From Betaproteobacteria bacterium (GTDB taxonomy: Bacteria; Pseudomonadota; Gammaproteobacteria; Burkholderiales; Thiobacillaceae), in assembly GCA_016219425.1 (NCBI GenBank), contig JACRNB010000002.1, positions 62,001 through 126,000 of the forward strand: DNA of 64,000 nt, read 5' to 3'. Made by a program: the position numbers and the translations under genes. Positions within the stretch are counted from its first letter, which is position 1, and every line of letters starts with the position of its first letter. This document shows, piece by piece, positions 50,649 to 63,875 of this stretch. Below the pieces are notes generated by a model, which saw only the letters and a list, made by a program, of their open reading frames with translations, did no database searches and was not told where the DNA came from.

Positions 50649-51458
50649 TCAGTTGAGGCTGTCGATGGACCAGAACTGCCACCAGGACTTGTTTTTCTTG
50701 GGGCCGTCGCCGGTGAGCCAGGGGCTGTTGGGAAAGTTCTTGTCCAGTACGCGCCGGGCGTCATCGCGCAGGTCGTTCATGCCCATGCGCTCGTAACTCT
50801 TGACCATGATGGCCAGCGCGCCCTCCTGAAACGGAGAAGTCTTGTAGTTCTCCAGCACATGCTTGGAACGGTTCACCGCAGCGACATAGGCGCCGCGCTT
50901 GAAGTAGTAATTCGCCACCTTGACCTCATGACTGGCCAGCGAGTTGACCAGATAGGCCATGCGCGCCACCGCATCCGGCGTGTACTTGCTTTCCGGGAAG
51001 CGGGTGGAAAGCTCCTTGAAGGCGGCAAAGGCGTCCTTGGCCGCCTTGGGGTCGCGCTCGCTCATGTCCTGTTCGCTCAACTGGGAGAGAAAGTCCTGGT
51101 TCTCCACAAAATTGGCCAAGCCCTTGAGGTAATAGACGTAATCCACATGAGGGTGATTGGGGTGCAGCTTGATGAAGCGGTCACAGGCAGCGATGGCGGA
51201 GGCGGGCTCGTTGTCCAGGTAATAGGCGTAGGCCACTTCCAGTTGCGCCTGCTGGGCATAAGCGCCGTAGGGGTAACGCGCCTCCAGCTTCTCGAACAAT
51301 TCAATGGCGCGGGCATAGTCCGCATCGGCCATTTTTTCCTTGGCCTCGGTGAACAGTTTGGAGGCCGACCAGCCCTTGGTCTCGTCGATCTGGTCCGGCA
51401 GCAGGCCGCAACCGGCCAGCAGGCCGAGCAATGACAGTAAAGCTAGAATTCGCCGCAT
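50649..51458 (-). CDS. bamD: Outer-membrane assembly lipoprotein BamD
   Basis: The 269-residue protein has a lipoprotein signal (LSLLGLLAGC, lipobox LLAGC) and tetratricopeptide repeats. It is part of the BAM complex inserting outer-membrane proteins. The ATG at 51458 is chosen as the lipoprotein start. Divergent from rluD; the 43-base gap is expected to hold both promoters. Confidence 0.95.
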   Translation of the reverse strand: MRRILALLSLLGLLAGCGLLPDQIDETKGWSASKLFTEAKEKMADADYARAIELFEKLEARYPYGAYAQQAQLEVAYAYYLDNEPASAIAACDRFIKLHPNHPHVDYVYYLKGLANFVENQDFLSQLSEQDMSERDPKAAKDAFAAFKELSTRFPESKYTPDAVARMAYLVNSLASHEVKVANYYFKRGAYVAAVNRSKHVLENYKTSPFQEGALAIMVKSYERMGMNDLRDDARRVLDKNFPNSPWLTGDGPKKNKSWWQFWSIDSLN

Positions 51459-51501
51459 CTTTGATCCCCAAAAGAAGGCGCGGATTATACCCGCCGCCCC
51501 C

Positions 51502-52437
51502 ATGCCTGATTCCCGTCCCGAAGCCCGCCATTTCATCATTCCGCCCGATCACGCCGGACGCCGCCTGGACCAGAGTCTGGCGGAATTGATGGCCGAATAT
51601 TCCCGCAGCCGCCTGGCCGGCTGGATCGACGCAGGCCTGGTCACCCTGGACGGCGCCGCCGTCAGCCGCCGCCACAAACTCTGGGGCGGCGAGAGCGTCC
51701 GGGTGGAGCCGGAACCCCTGCCCGAAGAGACCGCCTTCCGCCCCGAGGCCATCGCCCTCGACATCGTGTACGAAGACGACGACATCCTCGTGCTTAACAA
51801 ACCCGCCGGCCTGGTCACCCACCCCGGCGCGGGCAACTGGGAAGGCACCCTGCTCAACGCCCTGCTGCACCACGTCCCCGGCGCGGCGGGGCTGGCGCGC
51901 GCCGGCATCGTGCACCGTCTGGACAAGGACACCTCCGGCCTCATGGTGGTCGCCAAGACCCTCCAGGCCCAGACCCAACTGGTGCGCGACCTCCAGGCGC
52001 GCAGCGTGAAACGGGTCTACTGGGCGGTGGCGCGCGGCCTGTTCGACCACGCAGAAGGCACGGTGGACGCCCCCATCGGACGCCACCCCACCCAGCGCAC
52101 CAAGATGGCGGTAGTGGAGCGCGGCAAACCCGCGCTCACCCACTGGCGCGTACTCAAGGCCTACCCCGGCTGCGTCTGGATCGAATGCCGCCTCGCCACC
52201 GGGCGCACACACCAGATTCGCGTACACATGGCGCACCTGGGCCACCCGCTGGTGGGGGATGCGGTCTACGCCGGCAGGAGCCGAGCCGACACGCCCGCAT
52301 TCCATCGCCAGGCGCTGCACGCCGTCCGGCTGGGGCTGGTACACCCGATCACCGGCGTCGCACTGGAATGGGAAGCGCCCCCGCCCGCCGATTTCGCGGC
52401 CTTGCTGGCGAACCTGGAAGAGGGCCGTGCACCCTGA
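51502..52437 (+). CDS. rluD: 23S rRNA pseudouridine synthase RluD
   Basis: The 311-residue enzyme has an N-terminal S4 domain and the catalytic motif HRLDKDTSGL with the active Asp. It makes pseudouridines at 1911, 1915 and 1917 in 23S rRNA. It overlaps the GTG start of pgeF. Confidence 0.95.
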   Translation: MPDSRPEARHFIIPPDHAGRRLDQSLAELMAEYSRSRLAGWIDAGLVTLDGAAVSRRHKLWGGESVRVEPEPLPEETAFRPEAIALDIVYEDDDILVLNKPAGLVTHPGAGNWEGTLLNALLHHVPGAAGLARAGIVHRLDKDTSGLMVVAKTLQAQTQLVRDLQARSVKRVYWAVARGLFDHAEGTVDAPIGRHPTQRTKMAVVERGKPALTHWRVLKAYPGCVWIECRLATGRTHQIRVHMAHLGHPLVGDAVYAGRSRADTPAFHRQALHAVRLGLVHPITGVALEWEAPPPADFAALLANLEEGRAP

Positions 52438-53185
52438 CTGGCTCATCCCGGACTGGCCCGCGCCGACGCGAGTTCGGGCCGTCATGACCACGCGCACCGG
52501 GGGCGTCAGCCCGCCGCCCTACGCCAGCCTCAACCCCGCCTCCCATGTCGGAGACGACCCTGCGGCGGTGGCGGAAAACCGGCGCATCCTGCGCGCCGCG
52601 TTGCCCGCCGAACCGCTCTGGCTGAACCAGGTGCACGGCGCCGGAGTGGCGCAGTTCCCCGCCGCCGGCACGCCGGATGCAGACGCCGCCGTGGCGCATC
52701 GCCCCGGTCAGGTCTGCGCCGTGCTCACCGCCGACTGCCTGCCCGTGCTGTTTTGCGACGTCAGCGGCCAGGCCGTCGCCGCCGCCCACGCCGGCTGGCG
52801 CGGGCTGGCGGCGGGAGTGCTGGAGCGGACGGTGGAGGCGCTGGGCGTCCAGCCGGGCAAAGTGCTGGCCTGGCTGGGCGCAGCCATCGGCCCGGCGGCG
52901 TTCGAAGTGGGGCCGGAAGTGCGGCAGGCCTTCGTGGCGCAACACGCCGAAGCCGCGCGCGCCTTCGCACCGGGCGCGGGAGACCGCCTGCTGGCGGATA
53001 TCTACGAACTCGCCCGCATCCGACTTGCCGCCATCGGCGTCACGCAGGTCTACGGCGGCGGCTTGTGCACCCATGCCGATGCATCACGGTTCTATTCCTA
53101 CCGGCGCGAGGGCGTCACCGGGCGCATGGCAAGCCTGGTGTGGCTCACCCCCCCCAACCCCGACACACCAACAGAAACCCCGTAG
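52427..53185 (+). CDS. pgeF: Polyphenol oxidase / purine nucleoside phosphorylase family (PgeF/YfiH)
   Basis: The 252-residue protein has the metal-site motifs TADCLPVLF and HAGWRGLAAGVLE of the laccase-domain family. Members act on peptidoglycan editing or purine nucleosides. The start is GTG 52427, overlapping the rluD stop by 11 bases, so the two are translationally coupled. Confidence 0.9.
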   Translation: MHPDWLIPDWPAPTRVRAVMTTRTGGVSPPPYASLNPASHVGDDPAAVAENRRILRAALPAEPLWLNQVHGAGVAQFPAAGTPDADAAVAHRPGQVCAVLTADCLPVLFCDVSGQAVAAAHAGWRGLAAGVLERTVEALGVQPGKVLAWLGAAIGPAAFEVGPEVRQAFVAQHAEAARAFAPGAGDRLLADIYELARIRLAAIGVTQVYGGGLCTHADASRFYSYRREGVTGRMASLVWLTPPNPDTPTETP

Positions 53186-53260
53186 GAGCCCGGCTCCGCC
53201 GGGCGATCAACCGTAGCCGGATTGGACGCGGCTATCGCCCGGCGGAGCCGGGCTCCAGGG
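53186..53260. repeat. GGAGCCCGGCTCCGCCGGGC palindrome pair
   Basis: Facing copies of GGAGCCCGGC..GCCGGGCGAT surround a short spacer after pgeF. Same family as 7811-7836. The remaining stretch to cas3 (53261-53523) has no gene apart from the cas3 leader hairpin. Confidence 0.8.
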
Positions 53261-53423
53261 GACTCACGGAACCCCTGCCAACCCCGGAATGACTGAATCG
53301 CAGCAAATCAGCGGATTCCAGACAATGGCTGTCCGGAGGGGCTGCCCCGGCTCAGCGGGGCATGGCCGGCTATGAAAAACTGGGGGTAGCCTTTCGGAAA
53401 AATTTTTTTCATGGATGGGGGGA

Positions 53424-53507
53424 GGCTCAGGTTTTGAGACACCCCGCGCACAAAATCAACAAAACGTCCTCGGTTTTCCAGATGTTGCTGAAGCCTCAAA
53501 CTGAGCC
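53424..53507. promoter_or_regulatory. Inverted repeat in the cas3 leader
   Basis: GGCTCAGGTTTTGAG at 53424-53438 pairs with CCTCAAACTGAGCC at 53494-53507 with two or so mismatches, 17 bases before the cas3 ATG. It could be a leader hairpin or an operator. Confidence 0.4.
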
Positions 53508-53523
53508 CCCAGGAGGGAACCCC

Positions 53524-56131
53524 ATGCAATTTGAGCGATTCTTTCAACAAGCCACCGCCATGCCGGAAAGTTCCGGTGGAATTTCACCGTATCCGTATCA
53601 AAGCAAGCTGGCGGAATCGGATTGGCCCGACCTGCTCAATATCCCCACCGGCATGGGCAAGACGGCTGCCGTCACCCTGGCCTGGCTCTGGAAGCGGCGC
53701 ACCCTGAAAGATGCCGATACCCCGCGTCGTCTCATCTGGTGCCTGCCGATGCGGGTGCTGGTGGAGCAGACCCACCGGGAAATCTGCCGCTGGCTGGCGA
53801 ACCTCAATCAGGCAGGGGAGCCGGGTGACAGCAAGGTTTCCGTGCATGTCCTCATGGGTGGGGCCGATGACCTGAAAACCTGGGCCGAACATCCCGAGGA
53901 AGACATGATCCTCATCGGCACCCAGGACATGCTGCTTTCCCGCGCCCTCATGCGCGGCTACGGCATGAGCCGCTACCAGTGGCCGGTGCATTTCGCCTTC
54001 CTGCACAACGATGCCCTCTGGGTGTTTGACGAAATTCAACTCATGGGCGCGGGCCTGCCCACCTCCGCGCAACTGGAGGCCTTCCGCCGCCTGCTCCCCT
54101 TGAGTCAACCAAGCCGCACTCTCTGGGTTTCCGCCACCCTCAACCCGGATTGGTTGGCCACCGTCGATTTCCGCCCTCACATGGAAGGCTTGAAGGCGGT
54201 GACGCTGGATGAAGCGGAATGTCAGTTGCCGGAAGTCCACCGCCGTATCCAGGCCCCCAAACGCTTGCAAGCCGCACAAACCGCCCTCGCCTCGGCTACC
54301 GACAAGCAATATCTGCCCAATCTGGCGCGGGAAGTTCTGAGTGCGCACCAGCCAGGCAGCACCACCTTGGTGATCGTTAACCGGGTGGATCGCGCCCAAG
54401 GGCTGCATCAAGCCCTTGCCGCGTTGTTGAAAGGGGATGCACTACCGGCCCTGATGCTGCTTCACGCCCGTTTCCGCCCCGCCGAACGGCGCCAGATCGA
54501 AGCCCGCCTGCGCGACAAGCCGCCCATGCAGGGCCGCATCCTCATCGCCACCCAGGCCATCGAAGCCGGGGTGGACCTTACCAGCCGCACCTTGTTTACC
54601 GAGCTGGCGCCCTGGCCTTCCCTGGTGCAGCGCTTTGGCCGATGTAATCGTTACGGCGAAGTGGAGGAGGGCGCCGACATCCGCTGGATTGACCTCACCG
54701 ACGACAAGGCTGCCGCCCCCTATACGCCGGAAGCCCTCGCCGCCGCCCGCGTCAAGCTGCAAGGCCTGGAAAGCGCCACCCCCGCCGCGCTCCCCATTAC
54801 CGACGAGGCGGCCCCGCTGTATTCCGTCCTGCGCCGCCGCGACTTTCTCGATCTGTTCAACACCGACCCCGATCTGTCCGGCTTCGACGTGGATGTGTCC
54901 GACTACATCCGCGACAGCGACACGCCGCCGCTGGCTGTGTTCTGGCGCGACTTCGTCGGCGAGCCGGACAAAGAGGCACCACCAACGCGGGATGAACTCT
55001 GCCCGGTGTCCATCGGTCAGGCGCAGGGGCTGAAAGATCGGGAAAAATGGCGCTGGGACAGTCTGGCCGACCGCTGGGTCAAACTCGAATGCAATCCGCG
55101 ACCCGGCATGACCTTGTTGCTACGCGCCAGGGAGGGCGGCTATGACCCGCAACTCGGCTTTCTCATTAACCCAAAAAAGCCGGTCCAACCGCTCCCCCTC
55201 GTGCAGACCAAAAGGGAAGAGTCGTACAACGCCGACGACCGTTCCAACCGTCTCATCCCGGTGTTGCTGCCGGACCATCTTGCTCACGCCGCCCAGGCCG
55301 CGGAAACCCTGTGTATCAACCTGGGGATGAACGCACCCGCTGTCCTTCGTGCTGCCCGCTGGCATGACGTGGGCAAGTCCCATCCCGCCTTCCAGGCCAT
55401 GTTGTTGGCCAACCCCGTTTCCACCCTGCGGCCCGAGCAACTCTGGGCGAAATCGGATTTCGGCGGTCACGCGGTCTATGCCACCTGCGAAGGTCCGTCA
55501 CCGCGATTTACCGAACGCCGTCATTTCCGCCACGAACTCGCCTCCATGCTGGCCTGGCTGGAAGCCCATGGCGAGGAGCCGGATGCTGACCTCATCGCCT
55601 ATCTCATCGCCGCCCACCACGGCAAGGTGCGCATGAGCCTGCGCGCCCTGACGGGGGAAACCGAAGCGCCGGGCAACCGTCGTTTCGCGCGTGGCGTCTG
55701 GGGGGGCGACCAACTGCCCGGCTTCGCTTTCGATGGCGAACAGATACCTGAAACTTTATTGCGCCTGGCGCTCATGGAACTGGGCGACGGCGAGCAAGGC
55801 ACAAGCTGGACCGCCCGCACCCAAAAACTCCTCGCCGACCACGGCCCCTTCCGCCTGGCCTGGCTGGAGTCTCTGGTGCGCATCGCCGACTGGCGGGCAA
55901 CCCGCGACGAACAATTGGCAAAGCCGGGAGGACAAGGTGGATTGGAAAGAAGCGATTCAACGTTGGCGCAGCCTGCCGAAGCCGGAGAAACACCGGCTCC
56001 GCTGGCAGCGCATTCCCCTGAACGTGGCCCAGAGCATGGCCTTCGATGGGGAGCCGGTGAGTCTGGCGGAACTGAAAGCAGAACACGCCCGACGCCCGCC
56101 ACCCTCGACCTGTTCCCGGAAGGAGACAGCC

Positions 56132-56139
<8 letters not shown>
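53524..56139 (+). CDS. cas3: CRISPR-associated Cas3, helicase with C-terminal HD nuclease (type I-G)
   Basis: The 871-residue protein has a superfamily-2 helicase in its first half: Walker A IPTGMGKT (K46), a DEIQ box at residue 169, SATLN and QRFGRCNRYGE. An HD nuclease lies in the second half (WHDVGKSHPAF, His614-Asp615; AHHGKVRMS). The helicase-then-HD order is that of type I-G/I-U systems rather than the usual HD-first layout. AGGAGG precedes the ATG. It degrades target DNA after Cascade binding. It is the first cas gene and overlaps the start of csx17. Confidence 0.94.
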
Positions 56140-59348
<3,209 letters not shown>

Positions 59349-59360
59349 CCGGGTGAATCC

Positions 59361-60932
59361 ATGCTCACCCTCTCCTTCACCTTCCCCGCCGGGCGTTATC
59401 ACGCCACGCCCTGGGGCCGGCACGTCAACGAGGCGGATGTGGCCTGGCCGCCGGACCTTTGGCGGCTCACTCGCGCCTTCATCGCTACCTGGTATCGCAA
59501 GCTGAACCCCGAGCAGTACCCGCGTGAGCGTCTGGTGGAGCTACTCACCACCCTGGCCGGCGAAGCGCCCCATTACGCCTTGCCCGAAGCGGTGCATTTC
59601 CACACCCGCCACTTCATGCCAGCGCCGGTCAAACGCACCCTCATCTTCGATGCCTTCGCCCAGGTGGGGCGCGAGGCGGAGTTGATCGCCCATTGGCCGA
59701 ATACCACTCTGGAGACTCAACAGACGGCGTTGCTGGATGCCTTGCTCAACGCCATCGGCTATCTGGGCCGCGCTGAATCCTGGGTGGAGGCGCGGCGGTT
59801 GGAGGCGTGGGCAGGGGAATGTGATTGCTACCCCTCGGAACAGGCCATGAATCCGGAAACCGGCGAAGTGGGCGATCTGGCGCCGCTTTGGCTGCCTCAG
59901 ACCCCGGCAGGTTACGCGGAGGTCAACGCTGAACTGCGTGAGGCCGCCTTGGCGCGGGAGCGGGCCGACATTCACCGGAAGCGCGCCCAAGCCCTGGCAG
60001 AGGGAAAAACCGGGAAGTCTCATGACCCCGCCAAAGCCAAACTCCCAGCCGTGTTGGCGGCCACCCTTCCGTTGGATTGGCTGGACGCCCTCTCGCTGGA
60101 TACCGGCGAATTGCAGTCCGCTGGCTGGAGCTCGCCCCCCGCCGCGCGTCAGTTGTATTACCTGCGTCGAAAGAACGCGCTGCGCTTCATGGCGGCAACG
60201 CCTGCCAAAGCCCGTTCGCGCCAGTCGGGTAGCGTTACCACCGCCCGTTACGCCCTCTACGCCAAACCTCTGCCACGCATTACCGATGCCGTGCGTGTCG
60301 GCGAAACCTTGCGTATGGCGCTGATGGGGCGCGCCCGCCGCCTGTTTGGGGACGCCATTCCCCCCAGTCTGTCCGGCCACGGGCTTCCTGAAGGCAATCG
60401 TCACGGCCATGCCTTTTTCCTGTCGGAAGCCAATCCGGATGGGCGTGTGGGCCACCTGATCGTCCATGCCCCCGAGGGCTTCGATGCTCAGGCGCAGTCC
60501 ACCTTGGCGGAACTCAAGTCGATCCACACCCGCGAGGGTGCGGAGTGGCGTTTGTTGCTGGAGGGCATGGGCGAGGTTGGCGATTTTCCTGCCTCCAAGT
60601 TGCTGCAATCCGCCACGGTTTGGCGTTCAGCGACGCCCTACCTGCACCCCTGGCACCGAAAAAAGGGCTTCGGCGTCGAGGAGCAGGTCGCGCGCGAATG
60701 TGGCTTGCGTGGCTTACCTGCGCCGGTGGCGGTGGAGTGGCTGGAGGATGGACGCCTCCGACCGCTGGACTTCCATCGCTTTCGTTCCAGACGAGGCCTG
60801 AGCCAACCAGACAGACAAGGGTGCTTCCTGCAACTGACCTTTGCCAGCCCGGTTGCAGGCCCGTTGGCATTGGGTTTCGGCTGCCACTTCGGCCTGGGGG
60901 TGTTCCAGCCGGAAAAGGCTTGTCAGGAGTAG
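59361..60932 (+). CDS. csb2: CRISPR-associated Csb2 (Cas5-Cas6-like, type I-G)
   Basis: The 523-residue protein matches Csb2 (GSU0054 family), which combines Cas5- and Cas6-like roles in type I-G. The C-terminus has a glycine-rich loop ALGFGCHFGLGVF of RAMP proteins. It likely processes crRNA and caps the complex. No separate cas5 or cas6 is present, as expected. Confidence 0.92.
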   Translation: MLTLSFTFPAGRYHATPWGRHVNEADVAWPPDLWRLTRAFIATWYRKLNPEQYPRERLVELLTTLAGEAPHYALPEAVHFHTRHFMPAPVKRTLIFDAFAQVGREAELIAHWPNTTLETQQTALLDALLNAIGYLGRAESWVEARRLEAWAGECDCYPSEQAMNPETGEVGDLAPLWLPQTPAGYAEVNAELREAALARERADIHRKRAQALAEGKTGKSHDPAKAKLPAVLAATLPLDWLDALSLDTGELQSAGWSSPPAARQLYYLRRKNALRFMAATPAKARSRQSGSVTTARYALYAKPLPRITDAVRVGETLRMALMGRARRLFGDAIPPSLSGHGLPEGNRHGHAFFLSEANPDGRVGHLIVHAPEGFDAQAQSTLAELKSIHTREGAEWRLLLEGMGEVGDFPASKLLQSATVWRSATPYLHPWHRKKGFGVEEQVARECGLRGLPAPVAVEWLEDGRLRPLDFHRFRSRRGLSQPDRQGCFLQLTFASPVAGPLALGFGCHFGLGVFQPEKACQE

Positions 60933-61007
60933 ACCGGTGAAACAGGAGGAGATCGAAGAAGTCGGCTTAGGTTCATGCGAGCCTGTCGCCACGCCACTTT
61001 CAGCCGT

Positions 61008-61040
61008 CCAGAAAAAAGCCGGCTGGAAGCCGGCGCTACA
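61008..61040. repeat. AGCCGGCTGGAAGCCGGCGC palindrome after csb2
   Basis: A short hairpin of the GCCGGC..GCCGGC family lies in the gap before the antisense Uma2 gene. No other gene in 60933-61073. Confidence 0.5.
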
Positions 61041-61073
61041 GGGGACGGTTCTTTCTATCACTGGCCGGATCAC

Positions 61074-61679
61074 TCACCCCCTCGCCGGCCCCTCCACCAC
61101 CGGCTTTTCCGCATCTGGCCCCGGCAGTTCAAACACCTCCCACAGCGGTATTTCCAGGGCATCCAGTGTGGCGAATACCAGCATTTCCTGGGGGCCGAAC
61201 ACCGTGCCCTTGTCGAAGCCATCGGCGCCGTTGAGAAAGCGGATGGCGTAATGCTCCAGCGGGTCCACCAGCACATATTCCATCACCCCGGCACGCTCGT
61301 AGAGGGCCTTCTTTTCCCGTTGATCTCGGGTGGAGGTAGCGGGGGAGAGCACTTCCACCACCACGTCCGGCGCGCCTTCGATGTGGGTGGGGGTGATCTG
61401 GCCGGGCTTGCACACCACCAGGATGTCCGGCTGCACCACGTCCAGGTCAGAGAGTTTTACGTCGGTGGGGGCAATGAAAGGTTTGCAGGGTTTGCCGGCA
61501 AGTTGTTGCAGCAATTTGCCGAAGATGTTTCCGGCCACCGACTGATGCTGGGTCGATGGCGCCGGCGACATGGCATAGGCCTCGCCGTCAATCAGTTCCC
61601 AGCGCTCCGATTCTGGCCAGGTGCGGTAGAGATCCCAAGTGAAGGGAGGCGGGTCTTGGCGGAGGGCTTGAGCGGTCAT
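61074..61679 (-). CDS. Uma2-family (DUF820) endonuclease-fold protein
   Basis: The 201-residue protein matches the Uma2/DUF820 family of PD-(D/E)xK-fold proteins (WELIDGEAYAMSPAPS, VQPDILVVC, PDVVVEVLSPA). It lies on the opposite strand between csb2 and cas4-cas1. Uma2 genes are mobile-associated and of unknown target. It may be an insertion in the cas operon or an accessory component. Confidence 0.9.
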   Translation of the reverse strand: MTAQALRQDPPPFTWDLYRTWPESERWELIDGEAYAMSPAPSTQHQSVAGNIFGKLLQQLAGKPCKPFIAPTDVKLSDLDVVQPDILVVCKPGQITPTHIEGAPDVVVEVLSPATSTRDQREKKALYERAGVMEYVLVDPLEHYAIRFLNGADGFDKGTVFGPQEMLVFATLDALEIPLWEVFELPGPDAEKPVVEGPARG

Positions 61680-61764
61680 GGTGCTACTCCATATTCAGTT
61701 GGGGCCAATCATACCGGCGCTCTGGCGCACCACCTACCGCACGGCTTCCCACCCTGCTAACCCC

Positions 61765-63585
61765 ATGCCCGACCAACGCGAACTCCCCCTAGCCTTCCCC
61801 GAACTCGGCCCGGATGCCCCCTTGCTGCCGGTACGCATGGTCAACGAATTCGTCTACTGCCCGCGACTGGCCTACCTGATGTGGGTGCAGGCGGAATGGG
61901 CGGATTCCCCGGATACCGTGGAAGGCCGCACCGTGCACCGTCGCGTGGACACCAAGGTGAAGGCCCTGCCGGAATCGCCCCAGGAGGACGAACGCATCCA
62001 CGCCCGATCCGTCTCGCTCGCCTCCACCCGCCTGGGCATCACCGCCAAGCTCGATCTGGTGGAAGGCGAAGGCCTCCACGTCACCCCCGTGGAATACAAG
62101 CGCGGCAAACGCCCCCATGTGGAAAAAGGCGCGCACGACCCGGAGCGGGTACAGCTTTGCGCCCAGGGCCTGCTGTTGCAGGAACATGGCTACGAGTGCG
62201 ACTCCGGCATGCTCTACTTCGCCGAATCCCGCGAGCGGGTACGGGTGCTGTTCGACGAAATCCTCATCGACCAGACCCTGGCCGCCATGCACGGCCTGCG
62301 CGGCGTCGCCAACCTGGGCCGGGATGCGGACCCCGCTGGAGAAACCGCCACCGGACGCATCCCCCCTCCCCTGGAAGACAGCCCCAAATGCCCGCGTTGC
62401 TCCCTGGCCGGCATCTGTCTGCCGGACGAGGTGCGCTTTCTCAACCAAGCCCCCATCTCCCCCCGGCCCCTGTTCGCCCGACAAGACTTCGCCACGCCGC
62501 TCTATGTGCAATCCCCCCGCGCCTGGCTGCGCAAAGACGAAGAACGCATCGTCATCGAAGTGGAAAAGGCCAAGGCCGGCGAAGCGCGGCTGAACGAGGT
62601 ATCCCAACTCGTGCTCTACGGCAGCAGCGGCCTCTCCACCCCGCTGCTGCATGAACTGATGAAACGGGAGATTCCCGTCTCCTTCCACACCTACGGCGGC
62701 TGGTTCGTCGGCCATGTGGTGGGTCTTGGTCACCGCAACGCCGAAACCCGTCTGCACCAATACCGCAGCAGTTTCGACCCGCCAACCTGCCTGAACCTGG
62801 CCCGAGGCTGGGTGGCCGCCAAGATCAGCAACTGCCGGACCCTGCTACGGCGCAATTGGCGCGGAAAGTCGGAAGACATGGACGAAGAACTCTTCGAACA
62901 AAGTGTCGCGCCGCACCAATCCGAGGCAGAGGGCGCCCTTGCCACCCCCCAGGAACGCGCACCGGATGAACTCCTGCGCGATCTCAAGGAAGACGCCCGC
63001 CACGCCCACCGCGCCGGCTCCCTGGAAGAGTTGCTCGGCATCGAAGGCATTGCCGCGCGGCGCTACTTTCAGCACTTCACGAAAATGCTGCGGCACGACG
63101 GCGACCCTGATTTCGGCTTCGACCTCCATGGCCGCAATCGACGTCCGCCCAAAGACCCCGTCAACGCTCTGTTGTCCTTCGCCTACGCCATGCTCACCCG
63201 CGAATGGCACATCGCCCTCAGCGCGGTCGGCCTGGACCCCTATCGCGGCTACTACCACCAACCCCGCTTCGGACGCCCCTCCCTGGCGCTCGACATGATG
63301 GAACCCTTCCGCCCCCTGGTAGCGGATTCCGCCGTGCTGACCGCCATCAACAACGGCGAAGTCCAGGCCGCGGATTTCATCCATGCCGCCGGCTCCTGCG
63401 CGCTGACGGACACTGGCCGCAAACGGTTTATTGCCGCGTTTGAACGGCGCATGGGCCAGGAAATAACCCACCCCCTGTTCGGCTACACGCTGAGTTATCG
63501 ACGCCTGTTTGAAGTGCAAGCTCGTCTGCTCACACGCCACTTATCCGGCGAGATACCCGAATACCCAAATTTCATGACGCGCTAA
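61765..63585 (+). CDS. cas4-cas1: Cas4-Cas1 fusion protein
   Basis: The 606-residue protein has a Cas4 nuclease first (about 1-240: FVYCPRLAYLMWVQ, VEYKRGKRP, the cysteine set CPRCSLAGIC for an Fe-S cluster) and then Cas1 (about 260-606). The Cas1 part has GIEGIAARRYF, YYHQPRFGRPSLALD and EPFRPLVAD, which hold the metal ligands Glu, His and Asp. The ATG at 61765 (MPDQREL) is chosen over the in-frame ATG at 61678, which has no domain match. It integrates new spacers; Cas4 selects PAM-bearing ends. Fused Cas4-Cas1 is common in type I-G. Confidence 0.94.
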   Translation: MPDQRELPLAFPELGPDAPLLPVRMVNEFVYCPRLAYLMWVQAEWADSPDTVEGRTVHRRVDTKVKALPESPQEDERIHARSVSLASTRLGITAKLDLVEGEGLHVTPVEYKRGKRPHVEKGAHDPERVQLCAQGLLLQEHGYECDSGMLYFAESRERVRVLFDEILIDQTLAAMHGLRGVANLGRDADPAGETATGRIPPPLEDSPKCPRCSLAGICLPDEVRFLNQAPISPRPLFARQDFATPLYVQSPRAWLRKDEERIVIEVEKAKAGEARLNEVSQLVLYGSSGLSTPLLHELMKREIPVSFHTYGGWFVGHVVGLGHRNAETRLHQYRSSFDPPTCLNLARGWVAAKISNCRTLLRRNWRGKSEDMDEELFEQSVAPHQSEAEGALATPQERAPDELLRDLKEDARHAHRAGSLEELLGIEGIAARRYFQHFTKMLRHDGDPDFGFDLHGRNRRPPKDPVNALLSFAYAMLTREWHIALSAVGLDPYRGYYHQPRFGRPSLALDMMEPFRPLVADSAVLTAINNGEVQAADFIHAAGSCALTDTGRKRFIAAFERRMGQEITHPLFGYTLSYRRLFEVQARLLTRHLSGEIPEYPNFMTR

Positions 63586-63587
63586 CC

Positions 63588-63875
63588 ATGGAACACCTTT
63601 ACGTTATCAGCTACGACATTGCCGACGACAAACGCTGGCGCCGGGTATTCCGCATCATGAAAGGAACCGGAGAGTGGTTGCAGTACTCGGTATTTCAATG
63701 CCGCCTTGAAAGGCAAGGCCTGATGAATCTCCAGGCGGAATTGAACGAAGTAATTCATCACCACGAAGACCATGTTCTGATATTGGACATTGGTCCTGCG
63801 GACAATGTGAGCCCGCATGTCACGAGCCTGGGAAAGAAATTCGAAGCCATCAAACATGAGGCGCTTATTTTTTAG
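63588..63875 (+). CDS. cas2: CRISPR-associated Cas2
   Basis: The 95-residue ferredoxin-fold protein begins MEHLYVISYDIADDKRWRRV, the conserved Cas2 start, with Asp10 in SYDIAD. It forms the adaptation complex with Cas1. It starts 2 bases after the cas4-cas1 stop. Confidence 0.96.
   Translation: MEHLYVISYDIADDKRWRRVFRIMKGTGEWLQYSVFQCRLERQGLMNLQAELNEVIHHHEDHVLILDIGPADNVSPHVTSLGKKFEAIKHEALIF

Noticed and set aside
60936-61073. A small gene starting at a GTG after csb2
   Set aside because: The frame runs into a repeat and shows no protein-like features or ribosome site.
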